The notes beneath the pieces were generated by a model. The model saw only the letters and a list, made by a program, of their open reading frames with translations, was not told where the DNA came from and did no database searches. From Nocardioides daeguensis (GTDB lineage: Bacteria > Actinomycetota > Actinomycetes > Propionibacteriales > Nocardioidaceae), in contig NZ_JAHTKU010000022.1 in the NCBI RefSeq assembly GCF_019192965.1, forward strand, positions 124,001 through 188,000: a stretch of 64,000 nt of DNA, given 5' to 3'. Below, in pieces: positions 23,852 to 31,914 of this stretch. Every line of letters begins with the position of its first letter. Position 1 is the stretch's first letter. The translations under genes were made by a program, and so were the position numbers.

Positions 23852-24937
23852 ATGACCATGCAGATCACCACCACGCTCTCTGCGACCCCGACCGACGACG
23901 CCCGGCTGGCCGAGATCCTGGCCAACCCGGGCTTCGGGGTGCACTTCTCCGACCACATGTTCACCGCCGAGTGGACGCCGGAGCAGGGCTGGTACGACGC
24001 CCGCATCACGCCGTACGGCCCGATCACGCTCGACCCGGCCGCCGCGGTCCTGCACTACGCGCAGGAGATCTTCGAGGGGATGAAGGCCTACCGTCACGAC
24101 GACGACTCGCTGTGGCTGTTCCGTCCCGAGGCCAACGCGGAGCGGATGAAGCGCTCCAGCCGCCGCCTCGCGCTGCCGGTGCTCGAAGTCTCGGACTTCA
24201 TCCAGGCCGCCGAGGCGCTGGTGAAGGTCGACGAGCGGTTCGTCCCGGGGAACCCCGACGGTGGCGAGAAGAGCCTCTACCTGCGGCCGTTCATGTTCGC
24301 CTCGGAGAAGTTCCTCGGCGTCCGTCCGGCTCAGCACGTCACCTTCATGGTGATCGCGAGCCCGGCCGGTGCCTACTTCAAGGGCGGCATCAAGCCGGTC
24401 ACGCTGTGGCTGACCGAGGAGTACACCCGCGCCGGCCGCGGCGGCATGGGCGCCGCCAAGACGGGCGGGAACTACGCCTCGTCGCTGGTCGCCCAGCAGG
24501 AGGCCTACGCCCAGGGCTGCGACCAGGTGGTCTTCCTCGACGCCCAGGAGGGCAAGTACGTCGAGGAGCTCGGCGGGATGAACATGTACTTCGTCTTCGA
24601 CGACGGCTCGATCGTGACCCCGGAGACGGGCACCATCCTCGAGGGCATCACCCGCTCCTCGATCATCGAGCTCGCCGGCAAGATGGGCCACCAGGTCACC
24701 GAGCGCAAGTTCGGCATCGACGAGTGGCGCGACGGCGTCGCCAGCGGACGGATCACCGAGATCTTCGCCTGCGGCACCGCCGCCGTGGTCACCCCCGTCG
24801 GCTCGCTGAAGTACGCCGGCGGCGAGACCCCCGCTCCCGCCAGCCAGGACCTGACCATGCGGATCCGCGAGGCGCTCGTCGGCGTCCAGCTGGGGCGCGC
24901 CGAGGACACCTTCGGCTGGATGCACCGCATCGACTGA
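23852..24937 (+). CDS. ilvE: Branched-chain amino acid aminotransferase
   Basis: This 361-residue fold-type IV PLP enzyme interconverts leucine, isoleucine and valine with their 2-oxo acids. Recognisable segments are YAQEIFEGMKAY, LRPFMFAS, the PLP lysine in AAKTGGNYASS near residue 205, and EELGGMNMYFV. GAGGA precedes the ATG at 23852; ATG 23858 is an alternative. It is next to leuB, consistent with pathway clustering. Its stop lies 7 bases before a block of G and C that looks like a sequence artefact. Confidence 0.95.
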   Translation: MTMQITTTLSATPTDDARLAEILANPGFGVHFSDHMFTAEWTPEQGWYDARITPYGPITLDPAAAVLHYAQEIFEGMKAYRHDDDSLWLFRPEANAERMKRSSRRLALPVLEVSDFIQAAEALVKVDERFVPGNPDGGEKSLYLRPFMFASEKFLGVRPAQHVTFMVIASPAGAYFKGGIKPVTLWLTEEYTRAGRGGMGAAKTGGNYASSLVAQQEAYAQGCDQVVFLDAQEGKYVEELGGMNMYFVFDDGSIVTPETGTILEGITRSSIIELAGKMGHQVTERKFGIDEWRDGVASGRITEIFACGTAAVVTPVGSLKYAGGETPAPASQDLTMRIREALVGVQLGRAEDTFGWMHRID

Positions 24938-24944
24938 CGGAGTC

Positions 24945-25079
<135 letters not shown>

Positions 25080-25855
25080 GACTCGTCCAGGAACCGCCTG
25101 ACCGCGGCTGCGACCGCGGCGGTGTGGGTGACCGCGAGGCCGTGGTCGGCCCCGGGGATCACCACGTCGCCGGCTGCGGGGAACCATGCCAGCACCTGCC
25201 GTCGTACGGCGGCCCACCAGGCCCCGCTCGCGTCACCACCCACGTGCAGCACGGGGCACCGGATCCTGGCCGCGTCGGCGCCGGTGAAGGTCCACGCGAG
25301 CAGCGCGGGCAGGTCGGCGTCGAGGAAGGTCGCGGCGTCACGGCCCGCACGGGCGCGGGCGTCCGGGACGACCGCCTCCAACGCCGCCCACCACTGCGGC
25401 GGCGCCTGCATCGCGAGGAAGGCGTCGAGCGCGGCCGCGACGCCCCGGTCCCGGCGAAGGTCGCGCAGGTCCGCGACGACGGCCAAGAACGCGGCGCGGT
25501 GCTCTGCCACGCTCGGCGGGGGCTCGACGAGAACCAGGCCCGCGACCCGGTCCGGACAGGTGACGGCGAGCTCGAGAGCGACGGCCGCGGAGTAGGAGTA
25601 GCCGAGCACGTGGGTTCGGCCGATGCCGAGCTCGTCGAGCAGGCCCACGCAGTCGGCGGCATCGGTCGCGATCGACGGCACGGCGTGCGGCGGCGCGCTG
25701 CCGGCGTACCCGCGGCGGTGCAGGACGAGCCGACGGTGGCCGGCCAGGTCGGGCTCCAGTGCGAGCGGGAGCAGCTCGTCGGCGGTCAGCCCGGTCTGGA
25801 TCATCAGTACGGGTGGGCCGTCGCCGAGGTCGCGCACCTCGAGGCCGGAGGCCAT
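25080..25855 (-). CDS. Alpha/beta-fold hydrolase (3' end hidden by the G/C block)
   Basis: From ATG 25855 the protein reads MASGLEVRDLGDGPPVL and shows an alpha/beta-hydrolase core: oxyanion region IQTGLTADE, nucleophile elbow GYSYSAA near residue 88, and catalytic His in GADHGLAVTH near residue 240. The Gly-X-Ser-X-Ser elbow variant is unusual. About 258 residues are readable, after which the frame enters the G/C block, so the true stop is unknown. The substrate is unknown. Confidence 0.75.
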
Positions 25856-25885
25856 GGTCCATCGTGTCACGTGATACGGGCAGCC

Positions 25886-25991
25886 ATGGCGCACCCGATC
25901 GTGTTCCGCGACGACGACCCCGGCCCGGCCGTGGAGGCGGGCGATCGACCTGCTGGCCGCCGACGGCGTGGAGACGTTGCGCACGCAGTGA
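25886..25991 (+). pseudogene. Possible remnant of an MmcQ/YjbR-like gene
   Basis: An ATG at 25886 starts MAHPIVFRDDDPGPA, which resembles the N-terminus of MmcQ/YjbR-type proteins, but similarity stops after about 15 residues. A second frame then gives RAIDLLAADGVETLRTQ and a stop at 25989-25991. It could be a deleted, frameshifted gene or chance. It lies in the 191-base gap between divergent genes. Confidence 0.25.
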
Positions 25992-26046
25992 GCCCACCGC
26001 GGTGCGCCCGGGCCTGAACCCGGGCGCGGCTGGGTAGCCTCGGGGC

Positions 26047-27786
26047 GTGACCATCCGGCCGGACAGCAGCGCGCCCACCCATGTGGGCCGGTACGCGCTG
26101 CTCACCAAGCTGGGCGAGGGCGGGATGGGCATCGTCCACCTCGCCCAGGGCCCCGACGGGCAGCGGGTCGCGCTCAAGGTGCTGCGCCCGCAGGTCGTGG
26201 GCGACCAGGAGGCACGCCAGCGGCTGGCCCGCGAGGTCGGCTCGCTGACCCGGGTGCGCAGCCCGTGGGTGGCGGAGATGCTCGACGCCGACCCGTGGGC
26301 CGAGGTGCCCTACGTCGTCACCCGCTACGTTCCGGGGTTCTCGCTGCACGAGCACGTCGCCACCGACGGCCCGGTCACCGGCCGCGACCTGCACTGGCTG
26401 GCCGGCTGCCTCGCCGAGGGACTCGCCGCCGTCCACGCGGCCGACGTCCTGCACCGCGACGTGAAGCCGGGCAACGTGCTGATGGAGGGCCGCACCCCGA
26501 TCCTCATCGACTTCGGGCTCGCCCGCGTCGCCGACGACGTCCGGCTCACCCAGACCGGCTGGCTGCTCGGCACGCCGGGCTACCTCGCCCCCGAGATCCT
26601 GTACGGCGACGAGGCCACTCCCGCCGCCGACGTGCACGCGTGGGCGGCGACGGTCGCCTACGCCGCGAGCGGGCGGGCGCCGTACGGGCGCGGTCCGGCG
26701 ATGGCCGTCATGGACCGCACCCGCCGCGGCCAGCACGACCTCGCCGGGATCGAGAGCCCGCTGGCCGAGGTGCTGGCCGCGGCGCTCGACCCGGAGCCGC
26801 TCGAGCGGCCGTTGCTCGAGGAGCTGCTGGCCTGGTTGCGTCCGCTCAGCACCCGCCCCGACCTGCCGCCCGCCGCGGCGCCGGGTGCGCTGTTCGCCGC
26901 GCCGGCACCGGTGGCCGACGACTTCACGCTTCCCCTGGCCCTCGCCGCGCAGGGGAGCGCGCCCGTCGCGCCCGGCCCGCTCACGCCACCGACCGTGCCC
27001 GAGCCGGCCGCTCCCGGCACCCAGGTGCTGCCGACTGCCGTCGAGCCGCCTGCGCCACCGCTGCCGCCCGCTCCGCCGCCCGCTCCGCCGACCACGGCCG
27101 GCCCGACCGCACCGGCGCTGCCACCGGTGCTGCCACCGGTGCCGCCCGCCGCCGCGATGGCGCGGATGGAGGAGCAGTTCGACCAGGCGTGGGACCCGGG
27201 GCAGGCGTTCGTCGTGCAGCCGAAGCCGCCGTTGGGCGAGCGGATCCGCCGCTGGGTGAGCGTGGGCCTCGGCGCGGTCGCGCTCGGCGCCGGGTTCGCC
27301 GCTGCTCCGTGGGTCGCCGCCGCCATGGTGGTGCTGACGGTGTGGCTGCTGCGCGCCGGTTCGCTGGCCGCGTCGGCGGTCGCGAGCCGTCGTACCGTCC
27401 GCGGCGTGAAGTGGTACGACGCCCTGCGCTGGATCGTCACGAGTCCGTGGCACCTGGTCCGGGCCGTGACCGGCACCGTCGTCCTCGTCACGTGGAGCGC
27501 CGGACTGGGCGTGGCCGCGGGGCTGCTGGGTTACGCCCTGGCGCTCGACGTCCCGAGCACCCTGCTGGCCGGTGGCGCCACCCTCGGCGTCGCGCTCTGG
27601 TCGGGGCCGAGCAGCAGCCGGTTCCGCTCGCCGGTCTCCCGGGTGCTCGACCCGCTGGCCCGCCGGCCGGTGCCGTGGCTGCTGACCTGTGCGGTGCTGC
27701 TCGCGGTCGCCGCCGGACTGGGCCTCCTCGTCGCCGGCGACGGCGTCGGCTGGTTCCCGTGGTCGACCGGCCCGTTTGGACTCTGA
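26047..27786 (+). CDS. Membrane-anchored Ser/Thr protein kinase
   Basis: The 579-residue protein starts with a Hanks-type kinase domain (residues 12-270): GEGGMGIV glycine loop, VALKVL lysine, LHRDVKPGN catalytic loop, IDFGLAR and GTPGYLAPE. A long Pro/Ala-rich linker (280-390) leads to a C-terminal part with four or five hydrophobic helices and no sizeable extracellular sensor domain. It has all catalytic residues, unlike the atypical PknG homologue earlier. TAGCCT ends 6 bases before the GTG, so translation is probably leaderless. The substrate is unknown. Confidence 0.9.
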   Translation: MTIRPDSSAPTHVGRYALLTKLGEGGMGIVHLAQGPDGQRVALKVLRPQVVGDQEARQRLAREVGSLTRVRSPWVAEMLDADPWAEVPYVVTRYVPGFSLHEHVATDGPVTGRDLHWLAGCLAEGLAAVHAADVLHRDVKPGNVLMEGRTPILIDFGLARVADDVRLTQTGWLLGTPGYLAPEILYGDEATPAADVHAWAATVAYAASGRAPYGRGPAMAVMDRTRRGQHDLAGIESPLAEVLAAALDPEPLERPLLEELLAWLRPLSTRPDLPPAAAPGALFAAPAPVADDFTLPLALAAQGSAPVAPGPLTPPTVPEPAAPGTQVLPTAVEPPAPPLPPAPPPAPPTTAGPTAPALPPVLPPVPPAAAMARMEEQFDQAWDPGQAFVVQPKPPLGERIRRWVSVGLGAVALGAGFAAAPWVAAAMVVLTVWLLRAGSLAASAVASRRTVRGVKWYDALRWIVTSPWHLVRAVTGTVVLVTWSAGLGVAAGLLGYALALDVPSTLLAGGATLGVALWSGPSSSRFRSPVSRVLDPLARRPVPWLLTCAVLLAVAAGLGLLVAGDGVGWFPWSTGPFGL

Positions 27787-27821
27787 GCCGGCGAGCGGTG
27801 CATCCGTGGCACACTGACCTC

Positions 27822-27851
27822 GTGACCACCCGCACCATCATCATTAGTTAG
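27822..27851 (+). CDS. Isoleucine leader peptide (MTTRTIIIS) of cimA
   Basis: A 9-codon GTG-initiated ORF contains three consecutive isoleucine codons (ATC ATC ATT) and three threonine codons. It ends at a TAG immediately followed by two stem-loops and a T-rich run, and cimA begins 87 bases later. A CACACT -10-like box ends 6 bases before the GTG. This is the layout of a ribosome-mediated attenuator that senses isoleucyl-tRNA, matching the isoleucine pathway role of citramalate synthase. Confidence 0.82.
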   Translation: MTTRTIIIS

Positions 27852-27877
27852 CGCGTCCGACGCCCTGCCGGACGCGC
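27851..27877 (+). promoter_or_regulatory. First stem-loop of the cimA attenuator
   Basis: GCGCGTCCG (27851-27859) pairs perfectly with CGGACGCGC (27869-27877). The stem starts at the last base of the leader stop codon, so a terminating or stalled ribosome would affect its formation. Confidence 0.7.
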
Positions 27878-27878
27878 C

Positions 27879-27908
27879 AGCCTCTCGTTCTCGGGAGGCT
27901 TTTGTTTT
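27879..27908 (+). terminator. Intrinsic terminator of the cimA attenuator
   Basis: AGCCTC (27879-27884) pairs with GAGGCT (27895-27900), followed at once by TTTGTTTT. A U-rich tract is rare in this GC-rich window, which strengthens the call of a rho-independent terminator placed between leader peptide and cimA. Confidence 0.78.
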
Positions 27909-27938
27909 GCCCAGGTGACACCCAGCGAGAGATCTCCG

Positions 27939-29546
27939 ATGACCCAGCAGCTCGACCTCCACGGCTCGTTCCACGTCTACGACACCACCCTGCGCGACGG
28001 CATGCAGCAGGAGGGGCTCAACCCCACGGTCGCCGACAAGCTCGCGATCGCGCGGCACCTGGACGGGCTCGGCGTCGGCTACATCGAGGGCGGCTGGCCG
28101 GGCGCGAACCCCAAGGACACCGAGTTCTTCCGGCGCGCGGCGCAGGAGCTGGACCTCCAGCACGCGCGGCTCGCGGCCTTCGGCTCGACCCGCCGCGCCG
28201 GCCTGCGCGCCGCCGACGACCCGCAGGTCGCCGCGTTGCGCGACAGCGGTGCCGGCGTGGTGACCCTGGTCGCCAAGTCGCACGTCGGTCACGTCGAGAA
28301 GGCGCTGCGGACGACCCTGGAGGAGAACCTCGCGATGGTCCGCGACACCGTCAGCCACCTGCGTGCCGAGGGGCAGCAGGTCTTCCTCGACGCCGAGCAC
28401 TTCTTCGACGGCTACCGCCTCGACCGGTCCTACGCGCTCGAGGTGCTCCGCACGGCGTACGACGCGGGCGCGGAGGTGATCGCGCTGTGCGACACCAACG
28501 GCGGCATGCTGCCCGGCTGGGTCTCCGACGTCGTGCACGACGTCCTCGAGACCGCCCAGGTCCGCGTCGGCATCCACTGCCACAACGACACCGGCCTCGC
28601 GGTCGCCAACACGCTCGCGGCCGTCGACGCGGGGGCCACCCACATCCAGGGCTGCATCAACGGCTACGGCGAGCGCACCGGCAACGCCGACCTGATCAAC
28701 GTCGTCGCCAACCTCGAGCTCAAGCTCGACAAGCAGGTGCTCCCGCCGGGCCTGCTCACCGAGGCCACCCGGATCGCGCACGCGGTCGCCGAGGTCACCA
28801 ACGTGCCGCCCGCGGCCCGGCAGCCCTACGTCGGCGCCTCGGCCTTCGCCCACAAGGCCGGCCTGCACGCGAGCGCGATCAAGGTCGACCCCGACCTCTA
28901 CCAGCACATGGACCCCGCCGCCGTCGGCAACGACATGCGGCTGCTCGTCTCCGACATGGCCGGCCGCGCCACCATCGAGCTGAAGGGCAAGGAGCTGGGC
29001 TTCGACCTCTCCGACAACCCCGAGCTGGTCACCCGCGTGACCAACCGGGTCAAGGAGCTCGAGCTGCGCGGCTACACGTTCGAGGCCGCGGACGCCTCCT
29101 TCGAGCTGCTCCTCGCCGAGGAGGCGGACGGTGTGCGGCCGTCGTACTTCGACGTCGAGAGCTGGCGCGTGATCACCGAGACCCTCACCCATGCCCAGCC
29201 GGGCGAGGAGGCGGTCTCCGAGGCGACGGTGAAGCTCAGGGCCGCCGGCGTGCGCTACGTCGTGACGGGGGAGGGCAACGGCCCGGTCAACGCGCTCGAC
29301 CAGGCGCTGCGCTCGGCGATCGAGCAGGCCTACCCCGAGATCGCGAAGTTCGAGCTGATCGACTTCAAGGTCCGCATCCTCGACCAGGGCCACGGCACCG
29401 ACGCCATCACCCGGGTGCTCATCGAGACCACCGACGGCGCGTCCTCGTGGGTGACCGTCGGCGTCGGCGCGAACGTCATCGAGGCCTCGTGGGAGGCGCT
29501 CGCCGACAGCCTCACCTACGGCCTGCTGCGCCAGCACCGGGACTGA
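27939..29546 (+). CDS. cimA: Citramalate synthase
   Basis: CimA condenses pyruvate and acetyl-CoA to (R)-citramalate, giving threonine-independent isoleucine synthesis. The 535-residue protein has the LeuA-like TIM barrel motifs YDTTLRDGMQQEG near residue 14 and HCHNDTGLAVANT near residue 210, and a C-terminal LeuA allosteric domain (about 400-535). MQQEG and overall length favour CimA over LeuA or homocitrate synthase. The isoleucine-rich leader upstream independently supports this. ATG 27939 is preferred over GTG 27915. Confidence 0.92.
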   Translation: MTQQLDLHGSFHVYDTTLRDGMQQEGLNPTVADKLAIARHLDGLGVGYIEGGWPGANPKDTEFFRRAAQELDLQHARLAAFGSTRRAGLRAADDPQVAALRDSGAGVVTLVAKSHVGHVEKALRTTLEENLAMVRDTVSHLRAEGQQVFLDAEHFFDGYRLDRSYALEVLRTAYDAGAEVIALCDTNGGMLPGWVSDVVHDVLETAQVRVGIHCHNDTGLAVANTLAAVDAGATHIQGCINGYGERTGNADLINVVANLELKLDKQVLPPGLLTEATRIAHAVAEVTNVPPAARQPYVGASAFAHKAGLHASAIKVDPDLYQHMDPAAVGNDMRLLVSDMAGRATIELKGKELGFDLSDNPELVTRVTNRVKELELRGYTFEAADASFELLLAEEADGVRPSYFDVESWRVITETLTHAQPGEEAVSEATVKLRAAGVRYVVTGEGNGPVNALDQALRSAIEQAYPEIAKFELIDFKVRILDQGHGTDAITRVLIETTDGASSWVTVGVGANVIEASWEALADSLTYGLLRQHRD

Positions 29547-29598
29547 TCTCCCCGGCCCCGGGCCGATGAGTTCCGCCGCCCGCACGGGTCCACCCTGC

Positions 29599-30420
29599 AT
29601 GGACATCCTCGTCAGCGGGCTCGGCCTGGTGGAGTCGCCGCGGTGGCACGACGGCCGGATCTGGTTCAGCGACTGGACCCACGGCCGGATCCTCGCCGTG
29701 GACGACCGCGACCGCGTCGAGGTGGTGGTCGAGCACACCTCGCTGCCGCTGTGCTTCGACTTCCTCCCCGACGGGCGGCTGGTCCTGGTCTCCAACCAGG
29801 CGCACGCGCTGCTGGTGCGGGAGCCCGACGGCACCCTGGCGACGTACGCCGACCTGGCCGGCCTCTCGTCGTACGGGCACAACGACATCGTCGTCGACGG
29901 CCGTGGCCGGGCGTACGTCAACAGCTGCGACTTCGACTTCGCGGCCGGACCTCCGAGCGGTCGGCAGGCGCCCGGCTTCGTCGCCCTCGTCCTGCCCGAC
30001 GGCAGCTCGCTGGTCGTGGCCGACGACCTCGCGTTCCCCAACGGGATGGCCGTCACGGCCGACGGCCGGACCCTCGTCGTGGCTGACTCCTACCGCGGCG
30101 AGCTGGTGGGCTTCGCCATCGCCGAGGACGGCTCGCTGTCGGGGCGCCGGGTCTGGGCCGACCTCGGTGCCGCCAACCCCGACGGCATCTGCCTCGATGC
30201 CGAGGGCGCCGCCTGGTACGCCGACGTCCCGCACCAGCGCTGCGTCCGGGTGACCGAGGGCGGGCGGGTGCTGCGCACGGTCGAGCTGGATCGCGGTGCC
30301 TTCGCCTGCGCGGTCCACGGCGACCAGCTCTACGTCGTCGCCGCGCACTGGCCCGGCCCGGCGGCGCTCGCCACCTTCGCGGACTGGGACGGTCAGCTGC
30401 TGCGCGTCGGGCTCGGCTGA
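29599..30420 (+). CDS. SMP-30/gluconolactonase/LRE-family hydrolase
   Basis: The 273-residue protein is a six-bladed propeller lactonase of the SMP-30 family. The metal ligands are present: Glu in GLVESPRW near residue 12, Asn in SYGHNDIVV, Asn in LAFPNGMAV and Asp in NPDGICLD. Such enzymes open sugar lactones or related esters; the substrate is unknown. An ATG at 29566 would add 11 residues and neither start has a good ribosome-binding site. The 3' end overlaps the convergent TetR gene by 28 bases. Confidence 0.85.
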   Translation: MDILVSGLGLVESPRWHDGRIWFSDWTHGRILAVDDRDRVEVVVEHTSLPLCFDFLPDGRLVLVSNQAHALLVREPDGTLATYADLAGLSSYGHNDIVVDGRGRAYVNSCDFDFAAGPPSGRQAPGFVALVLPDGSSLVVADDLAFPNGMAVTADGRTLVVADSYRGELVGFAIAEDGSLSGRRVWADLGAANPDGICLDAEGAAWYADVPHQRCVRVTEGGRVLRTVELDRGAFACAVHGDQLYVVAAHWPGPAALATFADWDGQLLRVGLG

Positions 30421-31004
30421 GCGACGACGCGCGCCACCAGGTCGTTCCAGCCCGCGATGACCCGCTCCTCGCTCATCCCGCCGGCGTCGATCTGCTGGCG
30501 CAGCACCGGCACGGCCAGCGGCGCGACCAGCGCGGTGGAGAGATAGCCGAGGTCGCCCTGCACGCTGAGCTGGGAGAGCAGCGTGCGCACGTGCAGCGAG
30601 ACGAAGCCGAGCACGGCGTAGTTCTCGCCCCACGTGCTGCCAGCTGCCTCGATCAGCGCCGCCTGCTCGCGGTGGTGCCGCAGCCGGGAGGCTCCGAAGG
30701 CCACCAGCCGCTCCATCGGTGGCGCGCCGGGGCCCAGGGGAGGGGGACCGCTGATCACGCTCGCCTGCCACTCCTCCTCGCGGTGGTTGAGCAGAGCGGC
30801 CATCAGCCCCTCGCGGCTGCCGAACCTGCGGAACACGGTGCCCTTGCCCACGCCCGCGCGCGCGGCCACGGCCTCGGTGGTGAGGTCGCGGACGCCGCAG
30901 GCGCCGACCAGCTCGGCCGCCGCCTGCAGCAGTGCCTCGCGGTTGCGCGCGGCATCGCGGCGGATGACGGGTCCGTTCGCCAGGAGGGGCAGCTCGTTGG
31001 GCAT
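30393..31004 (-). CDS. TetR-family transcriptional regulator
   Basis: The 203-residue protein has an N-terminal TetR helix-turn-helix (LTTEAVAARAGVGKGTVFRRFGSREGLMAALL, residues 41-72) and a helical ligand domain. It is divergent from an FMN reductase gene, with a perfect 14-bp palindrome and a palindromic repeat between them. It therefore probably represses the reductase and itself in response to a redox-active or aromatic compound. The ligand is unknown. Confidence 0.9.
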   Translation of the reverse strand: MPNELPLLANGPVIRRDAARNREALLQAAAELVGACGVRDLTTEAVAARAGVGKGTVFRRFGSREGLMAALLNHREEEWQASVISGPPPLGPGAPPMERLVAFGASRLRHHREQAALIEAAGSTWGENYAVLGFVSLHVRTLLSQLSVQGDLGYLSTALVAPLAVPVLRQQIDAGGMSEERVIAGWNDLVARVVAQPSPTRSS

Positions 31005-31028
31005 GGTGCGACCACCCTAGGGCGAGCC

Positions 31029-31105
31029 TGGACGACAAAACTGGCGCTTGGACGAGGAAACTTCCTCGTCCAAGCGCCAGTTTCACCGGTCGGCCGGTGA
31101 AACTC
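31029..31105. repeat. Palindromic element, copy 2 (same family as 21292-21369)
   Basis: Stem 1 is 22 bp (31038-31059 with 31062-31083). Stem 2 is 11 bp (31079-31089 with 31094-31104), sharing AGTTT with stem 1. Relative to copy 1, three stem positions differ and each is matched by a compensating change on the other arm. It is located between divergent tetR and the FMN reductase gene. Confidence 0.85.
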
Positions 31106-31125
31106 CCGCGATCCGGGAATATAAG

Positions 31126-31139
31126 CGGACCGCGGTCCG
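31126..31139. promoter_or_regulatory. Palindromic TetR operator candidate
   Basis: CGGACCGCGGTCCG is a perfect palindrome 11 bases upstream of the FMN reductase ATG, just after an ATATAAG sequence that could be a -10 region. Position and symmetry suit the adjacent TetR protein. Confidence 0.6.
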
Positions 31140-31150
31140 TTTCGACCTCC

Positions 31151-31708
31151 ATGACTGACACCCCGAACACCCGCGTCGCCGTCCTCGTCGGATCCCTCCG
31201 GGCCGGCTCCGTCAACCGCAAGCTCGCGGAGATCCTGCGCGACGAGGCGCCTGCCGGCGTCACGCTCGACATCGTGGAGGGACTCGACCAGGTCCCGTTC
31301 TACAACGAGGACCTCGACGGCGCGGACGCCCCGGCCGCCGCCGCCGCCCTGCGCGAGCGGGTCGCCTCGGCCGACCGCGTCCTCGCCGTCACCCCCGAGT
31401 ACAACGGCACCATGCCCGCCGTCCTCAACAACGCCATCGACTGGATCTCGCGCCCGTACGGCGCCGGCGCCGTGGTCGGCAAGCCGTTCGGCGTCATCGG
31501 CGCCACGCCCACGCCGTACGGCGGCAAGTGGGCCCATGGCGACGCCGCCCGCTCCGCCGGCATCGCCGGTGCGATCGTGGTCGAGGACGTCATCGTCTCG
31601 CAGTCGGCCGTCGACGTCGACCCGGCCACCGACCCCGAGGTCCGGGCCAAGCTGCTCGCCGCGCTCAACACCCTGGTCGAGTTCGTCCCTGAGGTGAGCG
31701 CGGCCTGA
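31151..31708 (+). CDS. NADPH-dependent FMN reductase / flavodoxin-like oxidoreductase
   Basis: The 185-residue protein has the FMN-binding fold of the NADPH-dependent FMN reductase family, with VLVGSLRAGSVNRKLA at the N-terminus and TPEYNGTMPAVLNNAIDW near residue 80. Members reduce quinones, chromate or flavins. It is divergent from a TetR gene and downstream of a palindromic operator, which suggests induction by a quinone-like or electrophilic compound. The start ATG 31151 follows the operator directly. Confidence 0.9.
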   Translation: MTDTPNTRVAVLVGSLRAGSVNRKLAEILRDEAPAGVTLDIVEGLDQVPFYNEDLDGADAPAAAAALRERVASADRVLAVTPEYNGTMPAVLNNAIDWISRPYGAGAVVGKPFGVIGATPTPYGGKWAHGDAARSAGIAGAIVVEDVIVSQSAVDVDPATDPEVRAKLLAALNTLVEFVPEVSAA

Positions 31709-31720
31709 CTCGCCGCGTCC

Positions 31721-31789
31721 GAGCGCCCCGCCCGACCATCGATGCCGCACGCCTCAGGCGTGCGGCAGCGATGGTTCTGAAGGGCGCTC
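31721..31789. terminator. Long interrupted hairpin after the FMN reductase gene
   Basis: Three nested paired segments occur: GAGCGCCC/GGGCGCTC (31721-31728, 31782-31789), ACCATCG/CGATGGT (31735-31741, 31769-31775), and TGCCGCACGCCT/AGGCGTGCGGCA (31743-31754, 31756-31767) around a single-base loop. It starts 12 bases after the stop and may terminate transcription. The remaining region to 31914 holds promoter-like sequence for the next gene and no ORF. Confidence 0.6.
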
Positions 31790-31914
31790 CCTAGCAGTAA
31801 CAGCGTGTGACAACAAGAGTTGACCTTCTGGTGACCCTTTGACTGGATGGTCGTCGGCGGGATGTCTCGGATCCCGGCCGACCTCCCTCCATCCTCGCTC
31901 CCAGGAGAAGAACC

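Noticed and set aside
27915..27941. GTG 27915 as the cimA start
   Set aside because: It lies a few bases after the terminator T-run with no ribosome-binding site and adds non-conserved residues. ATG 27939 puts the conserved YDTTLRDG at the usual distance.
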